Origin: Kwoniella bestiolae CBS 10118
Lineage: Eukaryota; Basidiomycota; Tremellomycetes; Tremellales; Cryptococcaceae
Direction of reading: 5' to 3'
Assembly: GCF_000512585.2 (NCBI RefSeq)
Contig: NC_089243.1
Coordinates: 1,178,001 to 1,242,000 of the forward strand
Length of the DNA: 64,000 nt
Shown here: positions 33,401 through 46,934 of the stretch, piece by piece
Numbering within the stretch: position 1 is the stretch's first letter
How the letters are laid out: each line of letters begins with the position of its first letter
Position numbers and translations under genes: made by a program
The notes under the pieces: generated by a model
What the model was told of the DNA's origin: nothing
The model's database searches: none
What the model saw: the letters and a program-made list of their open reading frames with translations, nothing else

Positions 33401-36379
33401 AATAGCAGTAGTGGGTGCTCGAGGTGTTCTCTGAGAGATGGTAGGCGGCTGAGGAGGAATGGTCGGTTGAGTATTCGCAGGGACGGTCGTGTGGATTTGT
33501 GTAGGCGGACCAGGAGGAAGTTGGCTGACACTGACTGGGATTGTACCAGGAACGACCATTGGTGTAGTTTGAGCGATCGGTACCATGACAGGGACCATCA
33601 TCGGTTGTGGCATAGTAGCGGGTTGTGGGGGAGTGATCTGTCTAGCAGTGGGTGCACCCGTATGTTGAGGTTGCATCACTTGTTGACCAGTAGGAAGAGG
33701 CTGAATCATCGGCTGACCGGTGTGTTGAGGCATCATCGGAGCAACTGATGGTTGACCGGTATGTTGCGGCATCACAGGTTGACCAGTAGATCGAGGATGC
33801 ATGAACTGGCTAGCAGCTCCAACAGGCTGAGACTGGAAGCCGGTCTGTTGAGGGACAAGACTGGGAGCCGTTTGACCGGGAGTTTGATGAGGCATTGGAG
33901 CCATTGATTGACCGGAAGTCTGCGCGGTCGGCATCTGATTAGGATGTTGTTGTTGAGGGATGGTTCGGATAGTGGAAGGCATCTGCGCAGGTGCTTGCTG
34001 CTGAGGTGGGATCTGCTGCTGCTGAGTTTGAGGGATTTGCTGAGGCGGCGAAACTTGTTGTTGACCCTGTTGGAATTGAGGGAATGCGCCAGGGTTCTGA
34101 GCGAAGTATTCCATAAGTTGAGCGATACTTTGCATAGGAGCGGTATTTCCAGGTGAAGTGGGTGGTTGCCATTGTTGAGGCTGTTGCTGCTGTTGTGGTT
34201 GAGCGGGCTGTTGGTATTGCTGTTGAGGCTGTTGAGCAGCTTGTTGGAAATACTGATTAGTCGGCGATTGAAGGAACATTGGCGTTTGCGCTTGCATCAG
34301 GGGTGTTTGATGTAGGACCGCTCCTGGAACCATTTGAACAGGTTCGACACCAGGGATGGGCGGGGAGTTACCCATCCATCTTTCAGCCTCTTGCCATGCC
34401 TATATGATTCATGATTATCTACCGGAGTCGTACATTTGACAAGGAACACCTGAACATACCTCAGCTCGACCTTCCTCTTTACCTTGAGCTCTAGCTTCAC
34501 GTACTCTCAAAGCTTCGTGATACTTCCATAACCTGTATAATCCTTGTCAGCTGATTTCTCTCGAAGTGTTAACCGATCAGCTCACTTGTCTCTAGCCTCT
34601 TCGAAACATCTCTGTATCCTTCTCTTCTCCTCATCACTCTTCTTACCCTCATCCCTCGCCCTTCGCAACGCGCGTACAGCGCTAGCCCATTCATTCTGGT
34701 AATTCTTCATTTCCTCTTCTTTCAATCCCGCTTCCTGTTCAATCTGGGTTCTAGCTACTTGCTCAGCTATCAATCTAGCTTGAAGTTCTCGGAGTTGCTT
34801 CTCTGCAGATTCCAGCTTCGTAGCTGTAGTAGCCAGGTTCTGAGCTTCTCGAATCTGTCGTTGTAGTTCTTGCATATGTTCTTGATTTCGATTCGACTCT
34901 TGACGAAGCAGTCTATCTCGGTGGTCGTACATGTCTCGTCCCCTGTTACAAAAACCTCATCAGCAATTGGATCATCGGAAGGAAGGTGGTGACGTATAGT
35001 CGGAAGATTTGACAATGGTCTGATAAAGGAAGGATGATGTATCGAAAGGACCGATGAGCTCACATATCGCCTCTCGTCCATACACTTGTAGGACCAATAG
35101 TCATCGCTTCATCTTCCAATCCCCCTGCCCCAGTCCTAGGTGTCTTAGCAGTAATATCATCTTGAGACCAATAGCTCGCCCCATCCCCTGGAGCGTTCTC
35201 ATACGCTTCATCAGGAGTGAAGGGCGTCTCACCCGTTTCACCGGGATCAACGTTCGTTCCACCTCTTCGTTGACTTCTCGGCGCCGTGGAGGGCGCACGA
35301 GCGGGTCGATACATGCTTATCGAGTCTCCCGGAGCGAGTTCAGTGACTGATGGATACGCTTGGATGGGCTGTTGAAATTGCGAGTTGGGTGATAAGAAGT
35401 GGTTGGTTCGAAAGCCTGATCCAAGTTGAGAGTTGGCGTTGGGTGATCTAATGGGCGATACGGCTGAGGTAGCTCTTGTATGTGCGGCCAAGTTCTCGGT
35501 GGTAGTAGGTGGGGGTGGGGGTTGACGAGGTATTGATGTGCCCAGTGAATCTATCGATGGACCACCTAATCCGAGTGTTTGGAGTCGCTCGTTGAGTGCT
35601 TTGAGGCTGGGTTGAGTGAATGATTACTAACAGGTTACAACGAGAGTTGCGAGTGCGAGATAACGTGTATGTGTATATGTACGGGAAATGTATTCACACA
35701 AGATGAAAGAGAAAAGAAGAAGGGGATATGATGAGCATGTGAAGGGTGCAGGGTGTATATGAGTGGATGTAGTATCAAGTAACAATAAAGAAGCATGCAA
35801 GTGAATAGTGTCATGAGTACAAAAAGGCGTACCCGTAATGATCCATCAAAAAGTGATCATAGCGTAACTCATTTCACCCCCACCCAAAACATGACCTTTA
35901 CAGGTTATTGTACATCATTACTGTACCATGACCTTTTTCGCCTATTGTCCCTTCTTGCCACCCATCCTACAAAAGAGACAAACTCACTCTAAATGTTGAC
36001 TACCACTCCTCTCACCCATCCCAAATCCACCTTCCGATACCGACTTATTGTTGAACCCCTGAGGATAGATGGGGATCTGATACATGAATTCATTGGTAGG
36101 ATCGTTATTTCCCATTTTTGTTCTCGGAATCTTGGCAAACGGGTGTGTTTTAGGTGAAAAATTATCTTCTTCGTCTGACGAGACCGAGTTTGATTGACTA
36201 TGACTATTATTATTGGTCGTTTCGTTTATTGTAGTTGGATAGATGAAGTTTCTGCTATTGTTGTTGTGGGCTAGATCGTTTTGTCGAATGAACTCGAGTA
36301 TGTCATTGTGAGTTGGGATGTATTGTTCAGGACGAGTTGGGATGTCGAGTCCTGTCTCTGGTCTTGAGATCGGTACCAT
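30465..36379 (-). CDS. Large coiled-coil, Q-rich scaffold with SH3-ligand and Prk1-type motifs
   Basis: 1572 residues from ten exons (36379-35988, 35606-35064, 34942-34586, 34532-34460, 34399-32796, 32716-32506, 32450-32319, 32265-31927, 31598-30843, 30776-30465). No known globular domain. Layout: Asn/Ser-rich N-terminus; a coiled coil around residues 310-430 (LQRQIREAQNL to ALRRARDEGKK); a long Gln/Pro region with at least four [LVM]xxQxTG sites (LVPQQTG, VMPQHTG, MMPQHTG, MQPQHTG); and a C-terminal array of PLPPxR/K units such as PLPPPRSNAPTAY. In yeast, LxxQxTG is the target of Prk1/Ark1 kinases in endocytic coat proteins, and PxxPx[RK] is a class II SH3 ligand, so an actin-patch or endocytosis role is inferred. 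Introns at 35607-35987 and 31599-31926 are unusually long, and an alternative end at 31879 exists. Confidence 0.7.
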
Positions 36380-37924
36380 TGTTCTTTACGCTTCCTTCTG
36401 GGGATGATGAGAACAAAGGAATATGGGATGTGTGGGAGAAGAACAAAGGAAGAATGAAAGGGGTTGTTTGTCGAAAGAAGGATGTTTTGTTTGTTTGGGG
36501 TGGGTTCGGTTTCTTCTTCTTGATTATTGGGTATACAATACAGAATACATGAGGGACAAGTAGATGATAGGGAGAACAAAAGACGATTGAATGTATGTTA
36601 GAGAGATGAACATTAAATCTTTTCATCCAGCTCACTAAGTTATTACTCGTATCCCGTGTGAGTCGCGTCAATATACATCATAACCAGTATCATCATTAAG
36701 TTCGTAGCTTATACACGGTGATCTGAGCGTCATCAGCTGAGATATTCCTCTGTGGTTTCAAGGCGAATTATGGTGAATTCAGGGTCAATCCACATCAAAC
36801 ACACACACCATCCCCTTTCTCCCTTCCTTTGCATCCTTTGTAGAATGTTAAGAAGCCGGATGAGGAAGTAAAACATTTATGATGGTACTCTGCATTGCTT
36901 ATGCTTTTCACAGAGCAATGTCAGTTGCCATGCGATGCTAATGCTATGCCCGAAGTAAAGGGAGCGTGCTTCTTCGCTTCGCTTTGGTGAGAATTGAGGT
37001 TAGGACGAAGCAGGTGACGTTGCATGCACTATGCTTGTAAAAGAGTAGAGGTCAGTTGTCTGCAAGTGTGAGTAGATCTTCTGTTAGAGGCATGGCAATA
37101 TGGTAGTCAGTACCCAAATCTTCCTAATTGTGAATCTCAGTTGCTATGATAGGACCAAGCGTTCTTCACAGTGCTACACGTTTTACGTTTAACTCAGACC
37201 CCATTAAAACGGTGCCACACATATCTAACATATTCTTCCCACGGGTGTCCACATTCATAGTACGTCAACTACGTCATGCCAGCATCCGTGCCTGTCATGT
37301 ACTTACTTTATATGGTAATTTATGACGTTGTATGGGTGTAATCATCTAGGGTAATCTTGAACTTGCGACAGGTCAAAACAGATTCCAGACTTGACGTGAA
37401 TCTTCCCTGCGACTACTGCTGTTAACGATAAAAGATCAACTCGTTCATTCACAACTTGTCTTCTTAGCAACCAGCAACGCTGTAAGCTACATCTATCCCT
37501 CTATTGTGGCTCCTCGACTCCTCGAACGACACAGCAAATCAGCTATCCGTCATTCGTGAGTAGAGTCTGAAATCCCTTCCCACCGAGAAACACGTTCCCT
37601 TCCCTTCTCCTATGCTGAGTTAGCTCTGAGTAGTTCCCATCATTTGTAAATACACACTCCCTACCCCCCCTTTGTTCTTTCCTTCCTTTCTTGATGGTCC
37701 GGCCGCATCAACTAACGCAGCCTCACTGCTTTCCCATCTCATCCACAGCTTAACCATTCCAATCTGGAGAAGAAGCTCACCCTCTCGTTCACCCTATATA
37801 GCTCACCTCCCTATCTTCACCAAATATCGAACGTGCAATCTTCCCTGTCATATAAAGAACAATCTTCACACTCGACGGACTCTTTTCCCTTTCTAGTCTT
37901 ACCTATCAACACCACCCGCCCATC
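36380..37924. other. Divergent intergenic region, scaffold gene and TPS2
   Basis: About 1.5 kb with two diverging promoters. The 400 bases before TPS2 are strongly pyrimidine-rich with several CCCCT-type runs (stress-element-like, not tested) and may contain a 5' UTR intron starting at GTGAGTAGAG (37555). No coding signal is convincing. Confidence 0.4.
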
Positions 37925-40900
37925 ATGGACTCCATGCACCCTGACCCCGCTCCCGCCCCTCCCCCTTCTCTGGAAGATATCAAAGCCCAAGTCTCACGAC
38001 TTGAGGCTGCCCACAAGCAGAAGGGCCTACCCCTCTCCGGGCGAATCATCCATGTAATGCACCATCTCCCCGTTGAGATCGTTCGGATTGTCCCCGCCGA
38101 ATCATTAGAAGCCGGTGGGATGTTATCCCCACCCATGACACCTGAATTCAAACCCGAAGATGTAGAGGCCAAGGTCGAATCTGCAGATGCCAAATGGAGG
38201 ATTCACGCTAGGACTGCTCACCCGGCCTTGGTATCTGGTATAAAATCATTGTCCGACACTCATGATCAGATCTTGGTAGCTTGGACCGGTGAAGTCCTCT
38301 TACAACCTGATACCAACGCTTCACCTCAACCTACCTCCCAAGCTACTTTCCCTTCTATCGCTCAAAACCTCTTAGCTCCCTTCTCGAACCAACATGAGAC
38401 CCCTTCACCTACTTCTCCAAGTATGCCTGCTCCTCCTAACGAATCGCCTTTGATGGTCTTCGGAGGAGAGTTCAACGACCAAGAGAAGAAGGATGTTGAG
38501 AAGGAGTTGGAGAGGTTCACCGAAGTGGAACAGAAGTTCGAGGAAGGTGGAAGATTGAAGTATCTCCCGGTATTCTTACCTCCTGATGTTAGTAAAGGTC
38601 ATTACGAGGGTTTCTGTAAGAAGAGTACGTCAGCTGTGTCTTGTGTTCGACGCTCGTGTCAAAAGCTGATATACCGGTTGTAGCCCTTTGGCCATTGTTC
38701 CACTACCTCTTATGGCTCGACTCGACCGCTACCGTCCCTTCACCTGATCCCTCGTGGCTCGCTTACCACAAGACCAACCAGATGTTCGCTCAGAGAGTAG
38801 CAGAAGTTTACAGACCCGGTGATCTGATCATCTGCCACGATTACCATCTCCTCTTAGCTCCTAAGATGATCAGAGAGGCTCTTGGTCAAGTGTTCCACCC
38901 TAATGCTGGATGGGGTACCGCTCATCCCTCACCCGCTGCCCACCACGCCAACAAGCGATTCGATTGGGACCAAAGTCAGCAAGCTACTCCTACGAACAAC
39001 AACAACAACGATAAGTCCAAGACTGAGAAACTCGGTGGATTCCTTTCAAACGTCGGTTCAGCCCTTGGTCAACATCTCAGTGTGGGTGGTGAACATGCCG
39101 CACCGGTGGAAGTCATGATTGGAATGTTCATGCATACCCCTTGGCCAAGTTCTGAAATCTTCAGATGTCTTCCTAGTGAGTTGCCATGCCCGTCGACAAG
39201 GATCGAGCCGCGAAACCAACTAACAATGTTCATAGCTCGACGAGAGATCCTCGACGGTATGCTCGGAGCCAACCTCGTATCTTTCCAGACATACTCTTAC
39301 TCCCGACACTTTGTCTCTACCTGCATAAGGGTGTGTGGGTACGAGTCCACCCCAGGAGGAGTCGACGCCAATGGACAAGTCACTGCTGTCGGTTACTGTC
39401 CTATTGGATTGGACGTTAAGAGAGTAATTCACGATAGGGAATTACCAGGTGTGATCCCCAAGATGGAAGCTCTCCGACAACTATACAAAGATAAGAAGAT
39501 CATCGTTGGAAGGGAGAAGTTGGATGTGGCCAAAGGTGTTTACAACAAACTTCAAGCGTTCGAGAAGTTCTTGCAAGTCTATCCTGAATGGAGAGGAAAG
39601 GTCGTCTTGATCCAGGTGACCACACCTGCGTTATCTGAATCACCGAAACTTGAGAGAATGACTGCGGAGTTGGTTAGTCATATTAATGGAACTTATGGGA
39701 GTCTGGACTTTACCCCTGTACATCATTAGTGAGTCCACCCTTAATACCACTTGATGGAACAAGCTAATCGAGGTTGTTCACTTGCTACCTAGCCACCAAG
39801 CTCTTGAGAAAGATGAATACTTCGGATTACTCTCCGTTGCCGACCTTGCGCTCATCACATCCCTAAGAGACGGTATGAACACCACCTCGATGGAATTTAT
39901 CTTATGTCAAGATAAGACCAATAAGTCTCCTCTTGTCCTATCAGAATTCATGGGTACCGTAGCCTCCTTCCAGAGCGCCCTCCAGATCAACCCCCACGAC
40001 CTCCTCGGCGTAGCGCACGCTATCAACAAGGGATTGAACATGCCTCAAAGTGAGAAAGATGATCGACATGAGAATCTGCTTAATTCCGTGCTGGGACATA
40101 CATCTTATACTTGGGCTGCGACTATTTTGAAACAGTTGTTGGAGAATGTCGGTGGGGAACATACGGCGCATCAGACCCCTGCGCTGGACGTAAATAAATT
40201 TAGTGCGGCTTATAAGGGTGCGAAGAAGAGGTTGATGTTGTTTGATTATGATGTGGGTATTCTGCGTTTGAATCAACATTATCATTCATCACTCACTCGG
40301 GAGAATGTCATCACTACCTTACGTTCTACTCAAGGCTTGTTTTGCTATGTATATACAGACTGAGACTGAGGCTGATATTTTGTGACGTACACAGGGAACC
40401 CTCACCCCAATCGTCAAAGTCCCATCCCACGCCGTACCTACCGAACGGACCCTCACAGCCATCAGTACCCTCGCCCAAGATCCCAAGAACGTCGTTTACC
40501 TCATCTCAGGACGTGATGGTGATTTCCTCGAAGAGCATTGGGGCCATGTGGAGAATCTTGGAATGTCGGCTGAACATGGTTCATTCGTTAAGCAACCTGG
40601 AGATGAGGAGTTTACGAATATGACGGAGGCGCTGGATATGAGTTGGATGAGTGAGGTTGAGGAGATCTTCAAGTATTATACTGAGGTGGGTGTTCCGGTC
40701 TTTCACTTAGATTTGTGCGACTTGTTGAGACAAGCGTTATTTGAACCGTGAATGCTGATTACTGCTTGGCTTCATAGCGAACAACTGGAGCAACCATCGA
40801 GGTCAAGAAGGCATCTATCACGTGGCATTACAGGAACTCTGATCCTGATTTCGGGTAGGTCTGCTTTCCGTTCCATGTCTAGAATTAGCTGATCATTCTT

Positions 40901-41562
40901 TTCTTTTGATGTTCAGTGAATTCCAATGTAAACAATGTTTGGATCTGCTCGAGAGCTCCTTAGCGCCTCGACGACCTATTGAAGGTGGGTTGATGTCACC
41001 TGACTGAGCTGGTAAAAAGTGTAGGGAGATATGCTCATACTTCGGGTAATGTTCCAGTCCTCGTCGGAAAGAAGAACCTTGAAGTTAGACCTCTCGCAGT
41101 GAATAAGGGGGAGATCGTTAAGAGACTGATGTATGAGAACCCTGATGCGGATTTGATCTTCTGTGCGGGAGATGACAAGGTGGGTTAACTCGATCTTAGC
41201 TCTTCCTCATCGAGTGAAAGAAGTATCACGGTCAATTTGTGAGGGTGAGTTGAGTATAATGCTGATCAATATTCTATAAATCTTAGACCGACGAAGACAT
41301 GTTCCGATCCCTCCGAACAGTCTTCCCACCAGGTGGAGTGCACACATCCGACCCAATAATCATGAAACCTCCCGTGGCCGTTACGTCCACCCTGGACCCA
41401 GAGGAAGTCGCAGAGTTGAAAGATGTCGAACTGCATATAAGGCCTGACGAGATATTCGCTACGACCGTTGGACCGCCTGCTAAGAAGACTTTGGCGGGGT
41501 GGCATGTCACTTGTCCTGAGGAGGTGGTGGAGGCTTTGGAGACGCTGTTGGAGATGCAGTAG
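37925..41562 (+). CDS. TPS2: Trehalose-6-phosphate phosphatase (TPS2-type, GT20 plus HAD domains)
   Basis: 992 residues from nine exons (37925-38624, 38684-39175, 39236-39728, 39793-40252, 40395-40685, 40778-40854, 40917-40984, 41058-41179, 41287-41562). The enzyme removes phosphate from trehalose-6-phosphate, the last step of trehalose synthesis. The N-terminal half is a glycosyltransferase-20 domain (LICHDYHLLLAPKMI, HTPWPSSEIFRCLP, GREKLDVAKGV) carrying two insertions. The C-terminal half is the catalytic HAD phosphatase: LFDYDGTLTP (Asp 713 and 715), SGRDGDFLEEHWG, LEVRPLAVNKGEIV, and the acidic loop GDDKTDEDMF. An intron (40253-40394) splits the DYD|GT motif. The presence of a complete DxDxT phosphatase supports TPS2 rather than the synthase TPS1. 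Trehalose confers heat and stress tolerance in this group of yeasts. Confidence 0.92.
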
Positions 41563-41886
41563 TATGTAGGATATATGCTAAGCTATCAAGGATATAGATG
41601 AGATGTTTGAATGGCACAGAACGGTCCATATTTGATGTGACTGGATTTAATCAAAAAAGTATGAAAAGTTATGATTTAGGTTTGACGTATGATTCCCATT
41701 GCATGTATACATGTGTTTTGTTGATTTTACTCTACGTGAAAGTGTATATACAATATGAGGGGGTAGTCTATACTTGATGGTTATTTTGTTTCCAAATCCT
41801 CTTCTGCGTACAGATTCATCCAATGTCAAATACGAAGCGAGTAAAGGTAGAGATTTCCTTCGAGGTCGATACCTCATCAGATAACC
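41563..41886. other. Convergent 3' region, TPS2 and ankyrin genes
   Basis: A 324-bp A/T-rich spacer between converging genes; no gene seen. Confidence 0.4.
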
Positions 41887-42963
41887 TTACTCCTCCCTAA
41901 CCCTCTTACCTCCGTCCCCCTCACCATCCACCTCCGCTCCTTCAACCTGATCCTGCGCAGCTCTAGCAAAATCCAACCCACTCTTCACCACCCCCTCAAC
42001 GAGTTCCCTCAACTTCTCATCCGGATCTTCTCCCCTCTCTGCGCACTCGGCCATTATCCTCTGAGCCTGCGCCATAAGCTGCTCAGATTGGGAGGAGGTG
42101 AAGTTCTCTAGGGCGAGTTGGGAGATGGAGGAATCGCCTATTATCTCTTGCTCTGCTTCTGCGCCTTGGAGGGCTTGTTGTTGGTCGGGGGGAAGGAGAG
42201 ATTGAAGGTAGGAGGAGATTTCGGGGTGGTCTTCTGCTAATTGGTCTGCGGCCTATTTAGGGAGTTAGTACTATTTCTCTGTTTCTTGGATGAAGTGTAG
42301 ATGATTGGAAGGGGGAGGGGTTATGATTGAAATGATGTTGAGATTCAGGTAGATGAGATGAGGACATGTTGTAACGATCCGAGAGTTGATCGAAACACAT
42401 ATTCATATTGTATGACTTGCTCTCTCTTCTTGTCCTTCTTTGACTCGTGCAGGTTTCAGATAAGATCCAACTCACAGTCAAACCATCCTCGTTCGTCCAT
42501 CCCACCTCTGCACCATGCTCCACCAAGAACCTCGCTGCCGCCAATGTCTCTACAACAAACAGGGGAGTCTCCCCATCATCGTCTGTCACGTTGATATCGC
42601 CTCCTTTCGAGAGGAGGTATGTGAGGAGTTCGAGGTGCGCGTAGGAGGCTGCTGCGTGCCTGCGTCCACATCATAACGTATTAGTATTTCATGATTAGTG
42701 ATTGATGGATGAGATTGGAAGAGTGAGATTGAGGGTTGTAATGGGATTGGGATTAAGTGGACTTACATGGGCGTGTAGGAGTTGGAGTCTTTATCGTTCG
42801 GTGTCATCCCTTCATTCTCGATTAGGTACTATGCAAGCAACATATTGTAAGCTATCTCTGATTGGAAGGTGTGAATACCGAAGTAGCTCACCTGGACTCG
42901 CTCGAGATCACCGTCGCTGGCTGCTACCCATAGATTCTTGTTTGATGAGGAGGCTTGTACCAT
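41887..42963 (-). CDS. Small ankyrin-repeat protein
   Basis: 227 residues from four exons (42963-42892, 42828-42767, 42659-42476, 42252-41887). Ankyrin repeats fill the first 110 residues: LWVAASDGDLERVQ, SYTPMHAAASYAHLELLTYL, DGETPLFVVETLAAARFLVE. A helical, Glu/Gln-rich C-terminus follows (GDSSISQLALENF to EKLRELVEGVVKSG) and ends in a charged tail. The third intron is 223 nt. Size and layout resemble small cytosolic ankyrin proteins such as yeast Yar1 (a ribosomal-protein chaperone), but the C-terminal region does not let me assign it. The start is the first in-frame ATG with a good exon 1. Confidence 0.8.
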
Positions 42964-43323
42964 CTTGTCTATGTTATGATCTGGTTTGATATGTTCCTGC
43001 TTTTCCTTGAGGACGCTCGTTGAGAATGAGATGATAATGAAAGAGTCGATACCTGAGTCTCAGAGAGAGTTGTATGGTGGCAAATTAGGAGCTACTTACT
43101 TTACGGACCAAGGTGAAAATCCTCGAATGGGATAAAGTGATGATGTCATCATATCATTAAGTGGAGGAGAAAGAGACGTGTTGATGAGCTGTAAGAGGGT
43201 GAAGAAGATGATGAGGGGTATGTCATAACTTACTAGGATCCATCGACTATCGACTTAGCTCTACTTGTTACACTGGCTCGATCAACCTGGCTTGATCCAT
43301 ATCGAACAGGCAACACCCCCACA
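42964..43323. other. Divergent promoter of ankyrin and RINT1/Tip20 genes
   Basis: A 360-bp bidirectional promoter; nothing recognisable beyond A/T-rich stretches. Confidence 0.4.
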
Positions 43324-46300
43324 ATGTCATCCCAGCTCATCTCCCAGATCCGTACCATCTCCCAACCACCCTCCCAATCCCTCCAGACAGACCAAGTAAG
43401 ATCCCACATCGACTCGCAATTCACCGACCTTGACTCACTACTTTACCCCCCCTCTGGACCAAGTAAACGTAGGAAGAGGAATCTAGAGGAGGAGATCAAG
43501 TATTGGGAAGAGAGGGAACGGAAATCTGCCTTGGAGGTGCGTTGTTTAGCTCTAACACTCCTCCCCAGTTTTCAATTGCGCGCAGTACGGGTGGGGATCT
43601 ATATAGCTGACATGTCGTCCTATGGTCCAGCTGGAAGTGACTACCACTACCCTCCCAAAGCAGATAGAAGATACTCAGGCGAAACTCCAAGCATTACTTT
43701 CCTCAGCACAGGAACTATCATTACGGCGTTACTCAATCGCAGACAAACTTGCTAATTTGGTTGAAGACCTCTCTGGACCCACTTCAAGCGAGGATGAGCC
43801 GGCTAAAGAGAAAGGCCAGAGCATATTGAGTCAACTGGAGGTACTTCAGAGCGAGCTGAGCAGGCTGGAAGCTGGTTTGGCATGGGCGAAAGTCCTGGAA
43901 CAGGTCGTTATTCTTAGGTTAGCTTTCTCGGGAATCTTTTTGCAGTGTTTCAAGCTAATGCTCAAATCTAGTGAAAAGACGTTGGATCCTGCTCACCATA
44001 AACCTTCTCCCCTCGCTGCTTTACCTCATTATCGTCAACTCAATGATCTCGTGCTGAGGCTGGAAGGGACATTACCTCCCGAAATGGCTTTGATGAGAGT
44101 CGTGATCGAGGTTAAAGAACGGACTTGGCAGGGATTGAAGGACTTGATGTCAGAGTACGTCTCTTCAGCCACTCACTGAAAACATCACATTTGGCATCAG
44201 CTGATACGCAACTCATACGTAGGAATCTATTGAGAGCGTGTGAACCCCTCGGATGGCCCAGGAAAGTGATGTATGAGAATGTACCATCGGAAGCTAGACG
44301 GGACTTTGAGAGGGCATATCAGGATTTATTATTCCTTCAGGCAGAGTGAGCTACCTCGACCATATCGAGAACCACTTATAGCTGACGTGGGGGTGTTACA
44401 GAGGAGAAGATTTACATGGCGAGGTGAGACCTTCACATTGGTCTTCTGGGAAGGGTTTGTACCCTGTACAAGCTATGATTAAACCTATTGAATTGAGGTT
44501 CAAGTATCATTTTATGGGTAAGAAGGGAACTAATCGGGTGGACAAGGTATGTTTTCTGTCTGACTTAACTTCTTTATGTTTTTCCCTTCCTCCCCTATTA
44601 TTGTAATTATATCGCGAAGATAACGCTGACAAATTCAATCTATCACAGCCGGAATGGGCATTCGCCAACATCCTAGACCAGATATACGAACACCAATCCT
44701 TCCTTTCCACTTACCTCCAACAACTCTCCACTAAAGCAGGATACGAGGACATCGATATCAAATCTGAACTCACCTTACTCCTCTTCCCCATTCTATTGGG
44801 GTTACTGAGAAGTCGAATACCGCATCTACTTGAACATCCCGCGTTACTGGCTCATACGATCTATCAGACTGTGATTTTCGACGAGGCTGTCAAAGAGGGT
44901 GGATTCGATCTGGACGCTACCTCAATATATGAGAATCGGGAATCGCCAGCATGGGAAGGGTTGAGCGGGGTGGTGTTGATGGAAAAAGACTGGTTTGAGA
45001 GGTGGTTGGTGGGGGAGAAGAAGTGTGCGTTGATGAGTTTTCAGCTTGGTTACGTGTGTCGTTGTGACTTCTTTAGCTGACTGGTGGGCGACGTTGCTTA
45101 GTCGCTGACACGCAACTCAACGAGATTATCTCTTCTCCCGAAGCTTGGACTATAAGTGATGAGTCAAACGAAGAAGATGAAGGTCAATCGAGCGGAATCA
45201 AGCCTACTGTCAGTGCTAGACAGGTGAAAGCTTTGGTAGAGCAGATAACGGGTTAGTCAGCTTCGCAGCCACCCACCTCACATGGTTGATCCCAGCTGAT
45301 ATACCATGGTAGATCGCTACGCACCATTACCCGATCTTACTTATAAACTCCCCTTCCTCCTTTCTGTCCAATTACCGATCCTCCAAGCGTACCAAACTCG
45401 CATATCCGGCTCGCTCGACGCTTTCGAGACTCTCTCATCGGCCTTTGTACGTGCCGTACCGGGTGCTTTGGCTGGAAATACCAGGAGTGGGATCCATATC
45501 GATCAGGCGAAATTGACCTCTGGGAAGAACGGGTTGGAGAGATTGATGAAAGCTTGGTTGTCTGGTCAGTGGATACAGGAGGGAATGAGGAGATGGGGTG
45601 ATGAGCTGGTATGTCCCTTCTCGTCCTATTCATGCCTTATGTGCTATTTTACAGCTGCCGCACGATCAGGGAAAGAACAACAGCTGATACATGACCACGC
45701 AGTTCTTCGTGGAAGTGGCCTCAGACCTCACATCATCACAAGCTCTGAAATACAAATACTCGTCAGATCCACTTCTTCCCTCTGGGCTCAAACAATCAGC
45801 TTCGACAGAGATCGACCCTTCTACGTCGGTGTTCGATGTTCTTATCGAACGGTATGATCATCTCACATCTAGAGGAGAAGATATGATAGTAAGGTTGATC
45901 ACTGTGGAAACGGAGAATGACCTGAAACAGCATTTGACAAGGTACGTCCAGTCAGCTGTATTCCTCCCACCGCCATTGCTCTTCAAAGGTACAAACTGAT
46001 GACGTCCTTGACAGGAAATGGGATCGACCGCCAACTCTCGAAACTACCGAACCCTCTCCCCACCTCTTAGCAGCACTCACAACCTACTCTTCTCATCTCA
46101 GATCGATATCCTCTACTCTACCTCCCATAACGGTTTCAAGGCTATACAGAAGGATAGTAGATCACCTATCCAACCATATACTACGAAGAGGAGTCTACGC
46201 AGGCTGGTCAAAATTCACTGAACATGGTGGGATTGATTTAACGCAGGAAGTAAAAGAATGGAAAGAAGTTTCGGCCAACTCCCTCGGAGAGGATTCGATA

Positions 46301-46519
46301 GTTTCTGTTGGTACGTCATGGAAAAAGTTGGAAGACATTTCGAGGATTTTGGCGCTGCCTACTGGAGAGGCGAGGGATAAAGTAACGTTCGCTCAGGCTA
46401 TGGCTAGTGCGTGGGATGGGCAGGAGGGGCTGGAGGTGTTTAATGAGAGATTGGGAGTGGGGGTGGAGAGGGGGGAGTTGCAGGGTGTGCTTAGGCGGAG
46501 GGTTGAGTGTTGGAGGTAG
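43324..46519 (+). CDS. TIP20: RINT1/Tip20-family ER-Golgi tethering protein
   Basis: 838 residues from ten exons (43324-43536, 43631-43917, 43972-44154, 44223-44345, 44402-44546, 44649-45024, 45102-45251, 45313-45608, 45703-45941, 46015-46519). An N-terminal coiled coil (LEEEIKYWEERERKSALE, QIEDTQAKLQALLSSAQEL) leads into a long helical-rod region with the RINT1/TIP1 pattern: YPVQAMIKPIELRFKYHFMG, PEWAFANILDQIYEH, TIYQTVIFDEAVKEGGF and EGLSGVVLMEKDWFERWL. In yeast Tip20 is a subunit of the Dsl1 complex that tethers COPI vesicles at the ER; RINT1 is the animal counterpart. Length matches the family. The gene is divergently transcribed from the ankyrin gene. The donor after exon 6 (GTGCGT at 45025) was chosen over the adjacent GTGTGC because only it keeps the frame. 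Confidence 0.85.
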
Positions 46520-46934
46520 ATACATATTTTGACGTTAGGTAGAGTACAAGGACTTTGGAGATATATGTATATATGGGGAATACTTCTATGTGCATGCTAT
46601 AAGCAAAGTTATATAAGTACAACGTTTCTTGATGTCCCCCGTCACTATCGCCACAAGGCTCGTCGTCATCCTACAGGAGAGTGAGGAATGAGGAATGACC
46701 TCCACTTTGGTGGTACGATTATCTTTCGAAAAGCAACAACAATCACAGCAAAGGTAAAAAGGTTGGAATACTTGAGTATACTTCACACTGTCGTCAACTC
46801 TTCATCCATAACATCAAATACTCCGGGTCATCTGTCGCAATGATCAATCTATAGCACAGCGGCTTACATCCAGAAAGTTTAGTCAGCAATAATAACCTCA
46901 CAGCCTCATGGCAAGCTGACGAGACGACCTCAAC
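46520..46934. other. Intergenic region before the chromodomain gene
   Basis: About 415 bp separating two genes on the same strand: 3' flank, then promoter. No gene seen. Confidence 0.4.

Noticed and set aside
37672..37896. Short open frame before TPS2
   Set aside because: It lies in the pyrimidine-rich leader of TPS2 and looks like translated UTR.
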